Part shown: positions 24,158 through 38,000 of the stretch, piece by piece | Position numbering within the stretch: position 1 is the first letter of the stretch | How the letters are laid out: each line of letters opens with the position of its first letter | From: Hirundichthys speculiger | Lineage: Eukaryota > Chordata > Actinopteri > Beloniformes > Exocoetidae | Length of the DNA stretch: 64,000 nucleotides | NCBI GenBank assembly: GCA_018398805.1 | Contig: JAGFBZ010002557.1 | Location: forward strand, 77,501 to 141,500 | Reading direction: 5' to 3' | Program-made: the position numbers and the translations under genes | The notes under the pieces: generated by a model | The model's input: the letters and a program-made list of their open reading frames with translations, nothing else | What the model was told of the DNA's origin: nothing | Database searches by the model: none

Positions 24158-26016
24158 TTATTTTAGCATCATAACAAAGCAGACACTGACCTGACCACTA
24201 AAATCAAAATGAACATTAGTGAAATGAATCAAGTCAGTACAATGTTCATGAAATTCAACATTTACTTCAAAAGTGATGCTGATGAAAATCTGTACTTGAG
24301 TAATAGTGTAATTTGGCACCTACACATTTACTAACATCCAGGACCGCGCAGCGTTGTGTACTTGATACTGATGGGAACTGAGAAAATAAAAGTGGTAGTG
24401 TACACAATCTCTAAGATAGCAAATGAACTAAGAAGAACCACAGCAGTGAAAGAATGAGACATTTAAAGTGAGAACATTTTGTTTGTAGTCATGGCTACAT
24501 GTGAGTTTAAAGCCTTCGATAGGTTGGCACTGATATACGTACATTTACTTTAGAGGCTTCAAAAAGCATCAAGAGGCAGCTATTTAAAACACCTCAGGCT
24601 AACAGCAATAAAATGGAATGACACGTTTTAAACATATATTGATTTTTGTTGCCTACGCTCCTTGAATTTTGTTCACTCCAGCAATTGTGATCACTTTAGC
24701 CACTTCAAAGCACCTTTTCTCAATAAATCCTCTGAGATGATTGGCACAATGTACAAATTACAATGAACCGAAGCCCCAAAGATCCCCACAACATGATCGC
24801 TTACCCACAAAGAACATGACAAGAAAATTAGATGAAAAATTTGTAAACACTTCCATTTGAACTAAAAAGTCCCCTCAACATTATGTAAACATGATACATG
24901 TTGGTCCTCTTAAACTTTGTTCCATACAGCTTAGATTATATCTGATCTATGTGATTACAATAAGATATGATGATAAACATATTAGTAAATGTTCAGAATG
25001 CATAATTGCATGTACAGAATATAAAAAGTGACATTATCATAATTTTGTTTATTTTGTGCAAAATGCTTTAGTAAACTATAATTTGGCATGAATGAGAAAC
25101 TTTAATAATAATAAAAAAAAATATCATAGATGAATCTACAAAGCCCCCCCGGAAAGAAAAAGTCTCTACACAACATTTAAAGTCGCGCTTGAGCTTCCAC
25201 TCAAACATTCACCTCATCTCCACCTGTAATACTGTGCAAAATGATGTGTTCAGCAAGTGCAAGCAGCTCAAACCAGATCGGCCTTTCATCAAGTTCTGGG
25301 AGATTCTAAACACCGGATGACACAAATGTTTAGTTTCAACCAAAATGGCAAGAAAACCCCATGAGGCAAAAATAAAATAAAAGTTAAGGCATCAGATCAC
25401 TTCTAAAGGCAGTATGATTGACACCTCCTCTAACAGGAACCTAAAACATCACTAAAGACATGCTAACCTGGCACACTAGTAACACGACAAACAGAGAACC
25501 GCTAAAATTATAAAAACATGTTTTGGTACTTAGCCAAACCAGACACTGATCATCCATATAACTAAGCAGTGACTCGAAATGATCTACAGTTGTAAGATCA
25601 ATCTGAACACATTTGCTGGACTTCACTGGATCATTAAGAGCATTATTTTACCCAGTTATGTCACTAGTGGCAGGTCAAACTAAACATTTGGCTCTCTGGT
25701 TGGTGATGAACATGCAGCCACTCAAGGAAGAATCCAGGCTTTCTTCATGTAGCTCAATAAAAATAGGAACAGAGTTTAAACATGATGATTGCAGCTAAAA
25801 TACAAATCAACATGAGCCATCAGAGTCTAAAAGAACAAAGGACACAGTCGAAGATTACATGGGAGCTTAAGGCAGCAATTTCTCCAGGAAGAAGCTACAA
25901 TATTGCAGAAGTGGAAGCCTGGGAGGACCGCTTGGCTCGGCTCGGCTCGGCTCAGCTCAGCTAGTAATTTATGTCGTTAACAGTTGAATAAAAAGGGGTG
26001 GAAGGTGAATTATAGG
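24158..26016 (-). other. snx17: snx17 3' UTR
   Basis: It runs from the stop codon at 26,017 to minus-strand AATAAA signals at 25,048-25,053 (proximal) and 24,158-24,163 (distal). The UTR is therefore about 1.0 or 1.9 kb. A short GGCTC pentamer tract lies at about 25,933-25,960, within 100 nt of the stop. Confidence 0.55.
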
Positions 26017-29000
26017 TTACAGGTCATCATCCCCGATTCCCTCGAAAGCATAGTTGCCGTGGAAATTATTGCCGGCGATATCGTTCGCCGAGTTGGAGGC
26101 GCTGATCCCTCTGAGAGACACCGAGTTCAGCTTGGTCTAAATGGAATGATCAATGGTGTCGTTAGTGCTGGACAGGCAATGATTTATTGGAATGTGCTCA
26201 GAAGACATTATATTACTCCATCTATTTGTTCTATACTGTATTTCTTAACACAAAGTTAAAAAAGAAAAAGAAAGAAATGGTACTCACTGAAAGTTTGACA
26301 ACTTGTTCACGGTTTGGGTCAGTGGAGTCCTGCAAACACACACACACAAAAACAAATCAAAATCTGAAATCTGCACCGAGACTACAGGTCAAATACAGTA
26401 AAATTACTTCTGATCTTTGACCAAGCCAACGTATATAATAAAAGGCTGAATCTCCTTTTCCATTTCGAGTACTCGATCAGCTTTCATTGTGGCTACTACT
26501 CAAATGCTTTCAGGTCACTTCACTCAGTTAGGAGCCCTCGCACACAAAAATTAATAAATATCGCTATGGACTTGCTCTGGTCTAATAAAGGGAGGGGAGA
26601 AAAAAAGGCCTGCTGTCTTATTTCTCACCAGTAGAGGGGGAGATTTCACAGCTTGCTGACTGTCAATCCGGTGGATAGACCCGTTGTGTCGCTTCCTCAG
26701 CATCTTCAATGTGACAGAGGCCAGAAAAACAAGACAATTTTGTTTTTTTTAAATCAAAACCAAAAACTGCCACCAACAAAATGAAATCAAATTCCATTTT
26801 TTTCCTCAACACAAACCTTTTTGATGCTGCCACCTGACTTTTTTACCATCAATTCATCCACCATGGACTGAAGGCAGATACTCATCATGATAGCCTGAAA
26901 TCAGATAAGAACAGCTGTAGAAATACACTTTTAAAAATGCATGACTAACTGTAATGAAAGCAATTACAACCAGGAACCAACATCCCTAAGAAATTACTGC
27001 TGTCACAAGAAAACTGTGCAACTGAATTTTTCATGAGCTCAGTAACGGGTCAGGACAATTTATTTACGAAGTAAACCAATGGAAAAAGTGGTTTATACAG
27101 AGCAAATTAAGAATTCAAGGATTTTCACAACACCAACAGACACCCTAATCCTGTCGCTTCAAGAAAAATCTGCTGATGTGTAGCTTCCATTGTCGCCCCC
27201 ACACACACTGAGCTCTGTGGCCTCTTACCTGCTGACTGGTGATTGTGACCCACTGGAGGCGGTCCTTGCTCATCAGATATTCAAAGGCAAGCTCCAGTTT
27301 GACCTCACATTTGCTGGAACCGCAGGGATTACTTGTGCCGTTGGATACTGGGACTTGCTGCAGCATTGGGAAGAAAAAGTAAAAATGCTTTATAAAACTT
27401 ACTTGGCTGCATATTTTAATATACATTATTGTTTATCTTCACTCCACATGGAGTCAATGTCATAGTTATATTTTTTGCCTGGACTGGAGACTAATACAAG
27501 TCAAGAATGTGTACTGGATCAGTTTCTAAACAACTGCAGATCCGACAATTAATCGGCTGGACACAAATAAGTTGAAGGTGTAACCACTGCGTCTAGAAAA
27601 AGACCTAAACTGTTACCCTCAGACGAAAGGAAATTGGTTCAGATGCTCAGGAACAACCCAGAGACTGTTAGGTTGTACTGGTTCCAGTCCATGGCAACGA
27701 TATGCACTGTGTCACCATTTACTGTGAAAGCTCAACTGAGTTTTATGTCCCCCTGGAGAGGAAGTAGCACCGTTACTGGTTCAGTCTAGTTTCCAACAGC
27801 ACATGGGACAGACTTCAGCCCAAACCAGGATGAGGTGTGAACAGAAAATGGATGGACTCAGGGTACTGGACGGCTCAACTGGTTGAGCAGACACCGTGTG
27901 TACGAAGGCTACTTGCTCATGCAGCCAGCACAGGTTCAAGCCCCAACCTGTGGGTGTTGCCATGTTTTCCACCCACTCTTTGCTCCCAATTCCTGTCTTG
28001 TAACCGTCAATAAAGGCCACTAGAGTCACAGCATCTTAAAAAAGGCTGAGAAGCTGCTGACTTCAAAACATAAACAAAAGAACCAAAACCAGCTTAATTT
28101 TTATCACTGGATGATATAAAAATAGAAATGTTTGGTCACAGTGATCCAAAGTTTGTTTGCAAAATGACACTGTACTAACTGGTGCTGATCTGAAACTGGG
28201 AGAAGTGGGCTATAAATTTCTCAGTGCAACATCACAATCAGCAAGACAATTGAAAAGAAACTTGGAGAATTAGCCCAAACACACACAGAAACTGGTTGGG
28301 GGGGGATAGATAAAACAAACTATAATTAAAGCACTGACCTTTTAGTAAAGTAAAATATGTTTACTTTACTAAAAGGTCAGGTGGTCGAAAACAAAGAACT
28401 GAAATTAAACTCTACCAAATGCACTGACTTGAGTTGCCAAATCTCCAAACACAACTGTACAAGAAACTTGTTAATGGACATCAAAAACAGTCAAGACGCA
28501 ACTTGCCAATGTCTTTTAGACTAATCTGTGTGTGCGTATTTTTGAATGTGTGTTTATGCAGTTTTACCTTGTGGTGATTTCCACATTCTTAATGTTGTAC
28601 ATAACAAGCTCAAAGGATTAATTGCTATGACTACAATGAGAAAATTTAAACAAAACACTCATTTATTTTGCTGTGGGCTTTTCTCCTCCTTTAACCTTGA
28701 AGTTAAATTTGTCTACTTGTGTTTGTGAGTGTGCATCTCTAAAAAAAAAAAAAATAAACAGATTTCCAAATTTCCTATCAAGCCTCCAAACTACATTCTT
28801 AGGCAGAAGATAAATTTGCCGTCTTCGGACATGACTGGAAGACAACGCAAGCTGCTGAATCAATTTTTCTATCCTGCGTCTCCTCTCCTTCAGCTCAAGC
28901 TGCTGCAACACTGATGACGGCAGCCAAATCTCAAGTCGACACATTCCAAAAGATTAACATGGGCGCAAGAAAGAATTACACAAAGAATTTTAAATGCATT

Positions 29001-32000
29001 CAAAAATGTGTTGAGCTCAGAGACAAACAGCTTCCTAGAAATAAGCCCTCTCTCCTCAGTTGTGGAGGCTGTAAGACGATTCCCTTTTAGCAAGAAACTA
29101 ACTGTACCTCCCATGTTAAACCACACACAAAGATAACATTCAAAAGAAATGCAGGCAAAACAAAGATCTAACACACACATACATACAGACGCTGTTTATG
29201 TGTTCTTCCGGATGTAATCTGAGATTCAGCTATGAGGGGGGCTGCACTGCTGCACTAAATGAGATGCTTTGAATATTTCGTTGGACAGGAAAGGGCTCAT
29301 TAAAATGACTTTGACCTCTGAGAGCGAGCTCAGGAATTAATCACTTTGGTGGGCAGTGGTGGTGCTCACTGCCCACCAGAGTGGATCAGGCATGCCAAGA
29401 TGCATTTTAATTTGTGCTGCTATACATCTAGATCTCTGTGTAAATTAGCTTTTGGAGAATCATAAAATCTATGTGAAACACATAATGACTGAGCTGTAAT
29501 CCATTTAAAAAGTAGGCTGATCTGACAGCCTTTAAATTTAAATCAAGACTTGAATATGTAAATGTTCATCTTTGAAATGACAGCTGCAATTATGTGGGGA
29601 AGTGCAAATTGAACAGAGATTGTTCAGGTTTTAGTCATTTATTTTTCCTGAAGAGATGTTGGGTGTTTGTATGGCAAATGACAACATATTTATTCTAGAT
29701 TTCAATCGTGGAGAGTCCAAAAGATGCCGTGACTGCGCAGAAAGTCAATAATACTCTCCATGAAGCAGGTATTCATATTTCTTTCAACCATCAAGAAAAA
29801 GATTTCCTGACTTGAGTTTTGGATAATTCCCTTTAAAATGTGAACACCTGGTAGTCTGGTCAGCCATCCCAATTCTTTCAACCAATCAATGAAACAAAGC
29901 ATGAGATGCAGGCAGAGTTTTGTTGATACCAGACTGGTATCAACAAAATTAAACAAATCAGTGGAAATGGCTGTGAATGGGAGGGGTACCAGACCCATTC
30001 CACAAGAGGAAATCTTTGCAAAGTGAATGGATAAAGCTTCCTAAGTTACACACCTGGTGAGCTTCAGAAACAGAGGACAGGTCCTAACATGTCCTTCAGG
30101 TAATGTGTTTAAAAAAAATATCAAAATGATCAAACCTAACAACAAATGACTGTAGAACAGTAACTGATTGATTGTTTCACTCCAGAAAGAGGTGTGTACA
30201 ACACGATTGCAGAGATACACAAGAGCACTCTGTGCATAAATGCTGATTGAAAGATATGTCACCTAACAAGACAGACTCCAGTCTAAAAATATTCAGCTCC
30301 AGTCATGGTTTCACTTCATTTATTCTGCATTCTGTTTGAATGAAAGCCTGTGGTGAAGGACTGGAGACCTTCAACTGGGAAGTTATCAAAGATTTGGTGA
30401 TGACTGTGTCAGGAGGGAGAAGGGAAAAATAAATAAATGACTCACTACAAAAGTTTCTGGGTGAAACTAAGCACTTCTATGGAGTATCCACCATTTGTTA
30501 TGAGTGGAATTTGTCCCAACAGTGCATCGATACACCTTTATCCTTGTGCAAGTGGAGTGTTTAAGCAATCGATGGTGGTGTAGAGGTCAGCACATTTAGT
30601 CAGAAAATGAGGGGGGAGCCATGAAATATTTGTGTGATACAGTAGTGAGGGATGTTTTCTAAGCAGTTCTTGTAGCCAGCTCAGTTTCCCCTGTCAAAGA
30701 TTATTTTCGCACTTCACAATTTAAGGTAAATTCACCCATCCTCATCCACACAAAACACTTTTCTCACTTACAGAGGATGTGACTCGCCAACACCTCATGC
30801 GCGTGACTTTAAAGCTTCCCTCCTTCATCTGTTCATTGGGCAGCTTGACGTGGAAATTGAGCTCATTGTTGCCAGCGCTGACAATGACTTGGCAACCCTT
30901 CTCAGGGAAATCAGTGATGCACGGGTCAAACTTGATATATCCGTAATATTTGAGAGTCTGACCTAGATGGATGAACTGGAAACAAAGCATAGGTAAATGA
31001 TCTCTAGATGCACAACTTTAAAAACACTGGAGAGAAAAAAATAATGCAAATTTTGAAACAGAAATAGACCACACGCAGTATTCTCTAGACCATGGATTTA
31101 TTCCAGAAAAAAAGAAAAATCTGAGCCTCAGCTGGATTGCAGTGACACTGTAATGGCAGAATCATCTAGAAAAGGTGCCCTTCCTTACTTCTTTCTTGGA
31201 GCCTTTTTCCTGCAGTGATTTAAGCTGCCTGTGCTGGTCTTTGCTTACAAGTATCCATCCTCGCTCAACGTCAGACACTGTCTGGTGAAGCAAAAAATAA
31301 ATACAAATAAATAAATAAAGGGGGTGAAGTTTATATTCCTGCACAGATGAACAAAAAACCAGAATGTGCTTCTCTTGGTAGGCTGTGGAAAAACAGATGA
31401 CAGTAAGGATTTTATGTTAATAGCGCAGGCTAATTCATTACAGGAAGGTATGCAAAAATGCATGCAGACATTTTTTTTTTTAAACACTGCAGAGGCAACC
31501 CTCAGCAGTTTCAGATTTTAATCCAATTTGCAGAAAACTGATTAATAGAACAGATCAGAGGTGTTGCAGCAAAGGGAAACTGCTATTATTAGGATCAAAG
31601 AGGAGCAGCGAGAGAAAGGACTCGAGGTGTTGCAAAGTCAGAAAAAGCTTGTGTCAGAATCAGATAATAGAGGGTTGCTGGAGACCAAAAGAAGCAGCTG
31701 GCAGCCAGACAACAACAACAAAAAAAAAAAGCTGGTGATTCAGTTTTTGCCAAAACAACTGAAGTTCACAACAGTTAAAACATAAGAGATTCAACATGTA
31801 AGCAATCAAGTCTTATTGGGAACATAACTGAATGGAATTTAAACTTATTCTTCATACTGCAGTTGGAGCTGGAAATGAAAAGGTCAGATTTATCTGAACT
31901 CTTACCTGGGCATAAAGCAAATTCAAGCCAACTCTGTTTTCCATTACGTCACTATCATATGCCACGTCCCAATAGCTGTTAGGGAGACACAAAGACAACA

Positions 32001-35000
32001 AAAATGCAATCAGTTTCATCAGAGTTACATCTTAACATGAATCAGAACTAACGCAACACCACACTTGTCTATTGCAATTACTTTCGGCTAATTTGTTTGA
32101 CTTTAGAAAGTGACACAGAGAACTGGAGATAATGATTATTAATCTTTAATGGATCAATAATCTGAATTTTTAGTCTTCTGATTCAGTATACCACGTTATG
32201 TCCTGGTCCAGTAACAATTGTTAGGTTAATTCCTGAGTAGAGGCTTCACTCACACTGAAGGGAACTATTTTTGATGTAGCGATAAGGTTACTGAATTTAT
32301 TGAACATATGAATGTGTCACTTGAAGAGCCAATTTTAGAAACTAGTTTATATGGGTTATGACTTGTTTTGTTTGCAAAAGGTCAAACCACAGACAAATGG
32401 ACAACAAAAAAGGGCGGGGTTTACTGAGCTGCCACTTAGTTCTCAGTCATGCTTGGCCTGACAGTGTTTACTGTAGCTATATCAGAAAAACTGGTGGTAT
32501 GTCTGCTCACAGATATTTGTGCGACCAAAGGGAAACCTGAAAAGCAGAGCATGATGTTAACAGAGAAATAAGCCCCTTATCTTATTTGCTTACAAAGGAT
32601 TAGATCCTTGATGGCAAAAACTAGACAAATCTGATTCCAAAAAGAATCTGTTAAAATATACAAGCGTCCAGATAGACCCTGCAGACATATAGACTTTGGT
32701 GTTAATATTCACTATACTTATAAAAATACAAATACTGTGGATAACTCTTAAAAACTGGGTGAAAGTAAAGCAATTCACATTTTGTGGATTAAGGAAAATT
32801 CCTTCCATTGGTGTATTCATTTCAAGCGAAAAGAGCTTTTTATTCACTTTGACCTCATCCTTCCCTGTAATCTCATACAGTGGGGGTCTGTTTTTCCTCC
32901 TCAACTTGTTAGTTTAGAATTCGTTCTTTCCTTGCTCCCCTTCACTGTGAAACTAGGTCAGCAGGACTGAGACTTTCCTTGAGGGAGAAAGAAAGTAAAC
33001 ATCCTGTGTACCTCTAAAGTCAGCAGGAGACATGCTGACGAAAGAACACACACATTAAGAAACAGAAAAATCTTATGCTGGACGAAGAAAGCGGTCAGAT
33101 TTCAGGATCCAATCACTCCTGGACTGAAATTTGCTTCTATGTTGTACTTATGTGACATGCAGAGCTTAATGGCACTTATTTCTATTCTGATATGCTAAAA
33201 TATACCAGAACAGTTAAAAAAAAAAAAATTTAAAAAGTTAATTAAAAGATGTACAGAATGAAGACCCCAAGTGACACAGAATTCTGACAATAGCCATGGA
33301 AGATGTAGCTTACACAAAGAAATGTGGAGAATCTGGAAGTAAGTCTTTCGAGATACAGGTATATAAAAAAAGAATGTACATCTTTAATAGTTTTAGCGTT
33401 TTAACAGATGGGAACAAATGAAAATATTTTTTTTTTCTTCCTTACCACATCTGGAAATTCAGTCAAAAGAAGCTCAGATAAACAACAACATACAGCACTG
33501 TCATTATTCTTTTATTTTTGTCTAGTAAAACCATCTAGTATATATATGCAATTTAATCTTGTATCAGACTTTTTATGTGGCAATGTGAAAGGTGAATGTG
33601 TCCTTCACCAGTCCTCTCTGGCAGTAACGTCTAACATCTTTATAAATATTTTAAATCCTGATTTCATCAGAGAGGACTAAATAATGCCAGCAGTGAAACA
33701 TTTAAAGACAAGACAATTAAAGAGACACGACAGTGAGGGTGTGGTGTGTGCTGGGATGTTAAGTGTGAGGGGTGTTGTGTAGAGGATTGTGTTGTGACAC
33801 CGAACAAAACTTAAGATAATATGTAGGAAGCAGAAAAAAAAAAAACAACAAAAAACTGGATGAACACCTTCTACCAAGCTATAGACCTGTATGCATGTGG
33901 AGAATTCATGTTAACATTATTGATTGATTGTCTTGACAGTAGGGGGGGTGTAAAGCATAAATGTGTCCGTGCCCATGTACACTCACACATAAGGGACAAA
34001 AGTACCAAGGAAACTGTCACCACCATCGTTTATCTTAGTCCGTCTTAAATCCTCCCGCGGGTGAGAAAACGCCAGCTAACTCCCACCCCCCTGAGGCATA
34101 CGTCCACTGACAGGGGGGCCAGGGAGGGCACTCAGAGGGCCAGGACCGCAACAAGCTCTGCCCACACCCCCGGCCCCTACACCCATCAGGGCCCAGCCCA
34201 CAGCAGTAGCACCACAGAAAATGCAGCCCTGGTAGCCGTCACCCCATGCAGCCCAGGGACAGCTGAGCTCCCCCGCCCCCACCAACCGCTGATAGAGACC
34301 GGAAGGAGGAGACGGGTTAGACGGAGAGAGGGAAGGAGGGGGAAAACAGGGAGATGCGACCCCCCCAGGTGAACTGAGACAGCCACCAACCCCTGCCCGC
34401 TACCCACCCACAGCACAACAGCGGCAACGAAAAAGGGGGAGCAGACCCGCACCAGAGGGCTGCGCTAGGACAGTCGCACGGGCACCCCCCACCCCACAGT
34501 GCGCCAGCCCGCAGCAAGCCAACACCCCTCCTCCCCTCCCCCCTAGCTTTTTTGTTTGTTTGTTTGTTTTATTCCTTCTAGAATGTAATTACTTATTGTG
34601 TGTGTGTGTGAGCTAAGTGCATTAAAATCGAGTTGGGGTGCAGAGGGTGGATGGTCCCCCTGCACCCCAGCTTCTTCTTCCCTATTTTGTATGTTATGTG
34701 TTTGTGAGGGAGGGGCAAGCACGGCCTGGGGCAAAGTGCCCCCCCCCCCCAAACCGGGGCAGCCATCGGGGCCCCACCATGCAGGCGTACCCCTGCATCC
34801 AAAAGGCCCACCACCACCGAGGCCCCCCAACACTGTCATTATTAACATTTTATTTAAGAAAAACTATGCCCAAAATGTAGAACTGGTATGTTATAAGCCA
34901 AGTACATCTTTACTTATTCTGCAGGAATCAAAAGACCAAATAACAATCAGGGCTGCAAATCAAATTCACTTGATTAATTAAATCATCAGCATGGCGTCTT

Positions 35001-38000
35001 TGCCGTTTGTTCGTCTGGAAGATTCAGATGTGTGTTCGCAGAGTGCCGGAGGGAAGAGCTCAAAGATCTTAGATAAGCGAAAGTTGTCGCTGCTCATCAG
35101 TCTGGGAAGAGCTGTAAAGACAATTTTCTCAGCCTGGACATCCCAGTCTCCCTTAGTGAGACAGTATAATGCTCAAATTAATTGCAAGAGCAACATTTGA
35201 AAGTGCAAGAATTGGATTGCATATCATCTATAAAAACTTCATGAACAATGTTCTTTCATACTGATTTGACAAATGAGATCAGAGTTGAAATGTCTGGCCA
35301 AATGCATAGCGCCATATTTATTCAAAACCATAAAACCAAGGACCAAATTTTAATCATGGTTGTGGAAGTGTGATGACTTGGGCAAACCTCAATGGACTAA
35401 AGCAATACTGGGAAATAAATGGGTGGGTTAAAATTCCTACATATTACTCCATACAGGATATGATTTTTTATTTTTTTTTTTTAAAGTATTTAAGGTTGTT
35501 CCAACACCCTCCCCCACACGCAAAGACATTTGAGTAAATGTGTATATACTGAGGATTCTTTATAATGAAATAAATATGGATTGTCTTAAGTCTTTGCTCA
35601 AGTAAAATAAGGGCTGGGCTACTATATCCATAGATTTCCATAAAAACATTTAAAGCATCTAAAAACAAACTACCACATGTTAAATGCAGCACACAGCATC
35701 TAGCCACAATTTACAATAAAAAAAATGCCATTCTTCATCTTCAGTCCTCTGCACAGTGTTAGATTCCTCACGTTTCATGTTTGACTATAAACACAGTTGG
35801 GCTGTTGAGAGTGCACACAAAGCATTCCAAACCGCATCCTTTTTTTCACTACAAGTTCCAACAAATATATGATGATACATAATGAATGCCAGATTACACA
35901 ACTGGCGTTGAGAAAGTATGCAATTTTGAACACAGAATCAATTCATGTCACTGTCTAATCTGCAACTTCTCCTGTGATTTAAAAAAAAAACTGGAAGAGT
36001 GGTGGTGTGCAGCACCGACTGATTCAGGGCAGGATTTTAGAGTTTACTGACACTTAAAAAAAGAAAACAAGTCATTACTGAACAAAGCTATGCAAACAAA
36101 GTAGAGATGTCTTACTTCTGCACAGGAGTATATGAAGAATGTGGTGGAGAGACCTGAGTATTGCACTCAAAGTCATCGAGTGAATAGGTTGTAGGTACCT
36201 TTTTCGTAAGACTATGTGAAATTCAGAGCTCCTCAAGCTGGTAATGGATACGTAGGGCAGCTCGAACTCCTGCAGCTTCCGAACAACTAAGAGGGACAGA
36301 AAAATAGAGAAGTGTGAGTGACGAGTGTAACTCACATCCCAAGAACAAGGGCAAGGGGAATGGAAAGATTATTCAGATTTTAATAAGAAATCTTGAAAGA
36401 ATCTTAGAAGAAAATGTCTATAATCTGCAGCCATTTCATTGCTCTCTTTTCTCTTAGGAGAACTGAGAAGAGTTCACCTCTAGCTGCTGTTAGACATTTT
36501 CATATTAATAAACAGGCAACCATTAAAATCAGATGATTGAACACCACTTCACCTGCTAGGTCAATTCAAGTATGGTTGAAAGGGGAAGCTGTTTGAAGGA
36601 AATGGTTACTCTAATGTTATAAAGTGTAAAAACAGACCTGTGTGAGCCAGAGTGTGCTGCTCTGGAGTCAGAAAGTCCAGTCACATTCAGCTCATCACCC
36701 TTTTCTTTCACACCACTTCAGATCCTCAGACTTACATAGTGGAATGAAAAATCTCCCTGCAATGTTTAATGACTTCTTAAAGGTCACCAGGCATTTAAGC
36801 TCTGAATGGATTTACTTTTCATTTGTTACCAAGTATTCCACAAATCAAGTGCACATTTTCAGAAATGACATGTACTGACGCAGTCAGACAGGAAAGTTGA
36901 GATATAGCAGCTCTGTTGTTGAGGGGTCTGCTTTTAAAATCCAACCAGCTGACGGTAAAATCTTCTTGCAGCAGTGTTTGTGCAAAATGAGAAAAAGACC
37001 AAATGTTCATATCATGCACAACAAAGCATACATGCAGCAGATGTGGTGGATAAAATAACAAGTAAAATGTTGGGTAAACTCACCATTTTTGCACATATAA
37101 ATTCTATGTAAACAGGCATTTGGAAAGAGAAAATAAATATTTAACTGTACACTGACCTTGCAGTCTAAGGAGAAAGAAAAACAAGAAATCACTTCACCTG
37201 TCAGATGCTGACTTGCAAATATAACGCCATTTTACAGCCAACAAAACTGTCGGAGCTTAAACTGTAAAAAACATGCTCAACCAGTCAACAAACGGCTGCT
37301 CCCCACAGCGTTTGAAAAGCTGATGAATCATTAATGTATCCTAGCAAGAGTTGGTAGAAATTCTGTATACAAGACACGAGTACAGTAAACATGAACGAGC
37401 TTGTCACTGCAGTTCATAACTTCATTTGATGAGTGACACTCAACAGAAATTGTTTCACTTAATACGATTTTAATCGGTTTTCTGTTTCTCAGAGCTTCTC
37501 CTTGAAGGTCTGTGTGAGTTGTGAAACACATTGAAAGGATGACCTTAATGAGTAATAGTGATTAGCCTCATTGAATGATTGATCTTATGGATCCTTGGAA
37601 CAAATGCTTAAAACATTTTCTGGCATAAGATCAAACTTCCTGCTACTGATTACTGCTACTGCTGCTGAGTGTTTATGACTCCTTACTTTTAGTTCTCTCA
37701 CCTACTTTACTAACCAATATTTAACAACTTGTTCTGAGCAAAAACAAACAAACAAAAAAAAAGACAGACATTAGTAGAGTCTTTGTCTTTCCTTCCATAC
37801 AACTGTGTGACTTGGAACTTACATGTTAAACTTCCATCCACACCTTCGCGGACCAAGAAAAGACTGAAATACCCAACTAGGTCATCTGGGAGGTCAAGCT
37901 TTGTTGCAACAGCCTGTAGTAAAAATACAAAAGAGTAAGAGTTCACATTTACAGCTAAAGGAAGATTCCAGAGTTAAAACAATTCAAGGTTTATTATGAG

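Larger units (their letters stand above)
27358..30771 (-). other. snx17: snx17 intron 10
   Basis: Contains a tRNA-derived SINE and three perfect short inverted repeats at 28,334, 29,347 and 29,918 (separate entries). No exon seen. Confidence 0.8.
31976..36198 (-). other. snx17: snx17 intron 7
   Basis: The largest intron beside intron 1. Holds the GC-rich insert at 34.05-34.83 kb and a Tc1 relic just after it. No exon seen. Confidence 0.8.

Noticed and set aside
27866..28024. Possible tRNA gene from A- and B-box-like motifs
   Set aside because: The arms do not form a tRNA cloverleaf and the body and tail are those of a SINE.
34061..34848. Several overlapping frames of 66-127 codons in the GC-rich block
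   Set aside because: Low-complexity Pro/Gly/Ala products expected from GC-rich DNA with few stops.
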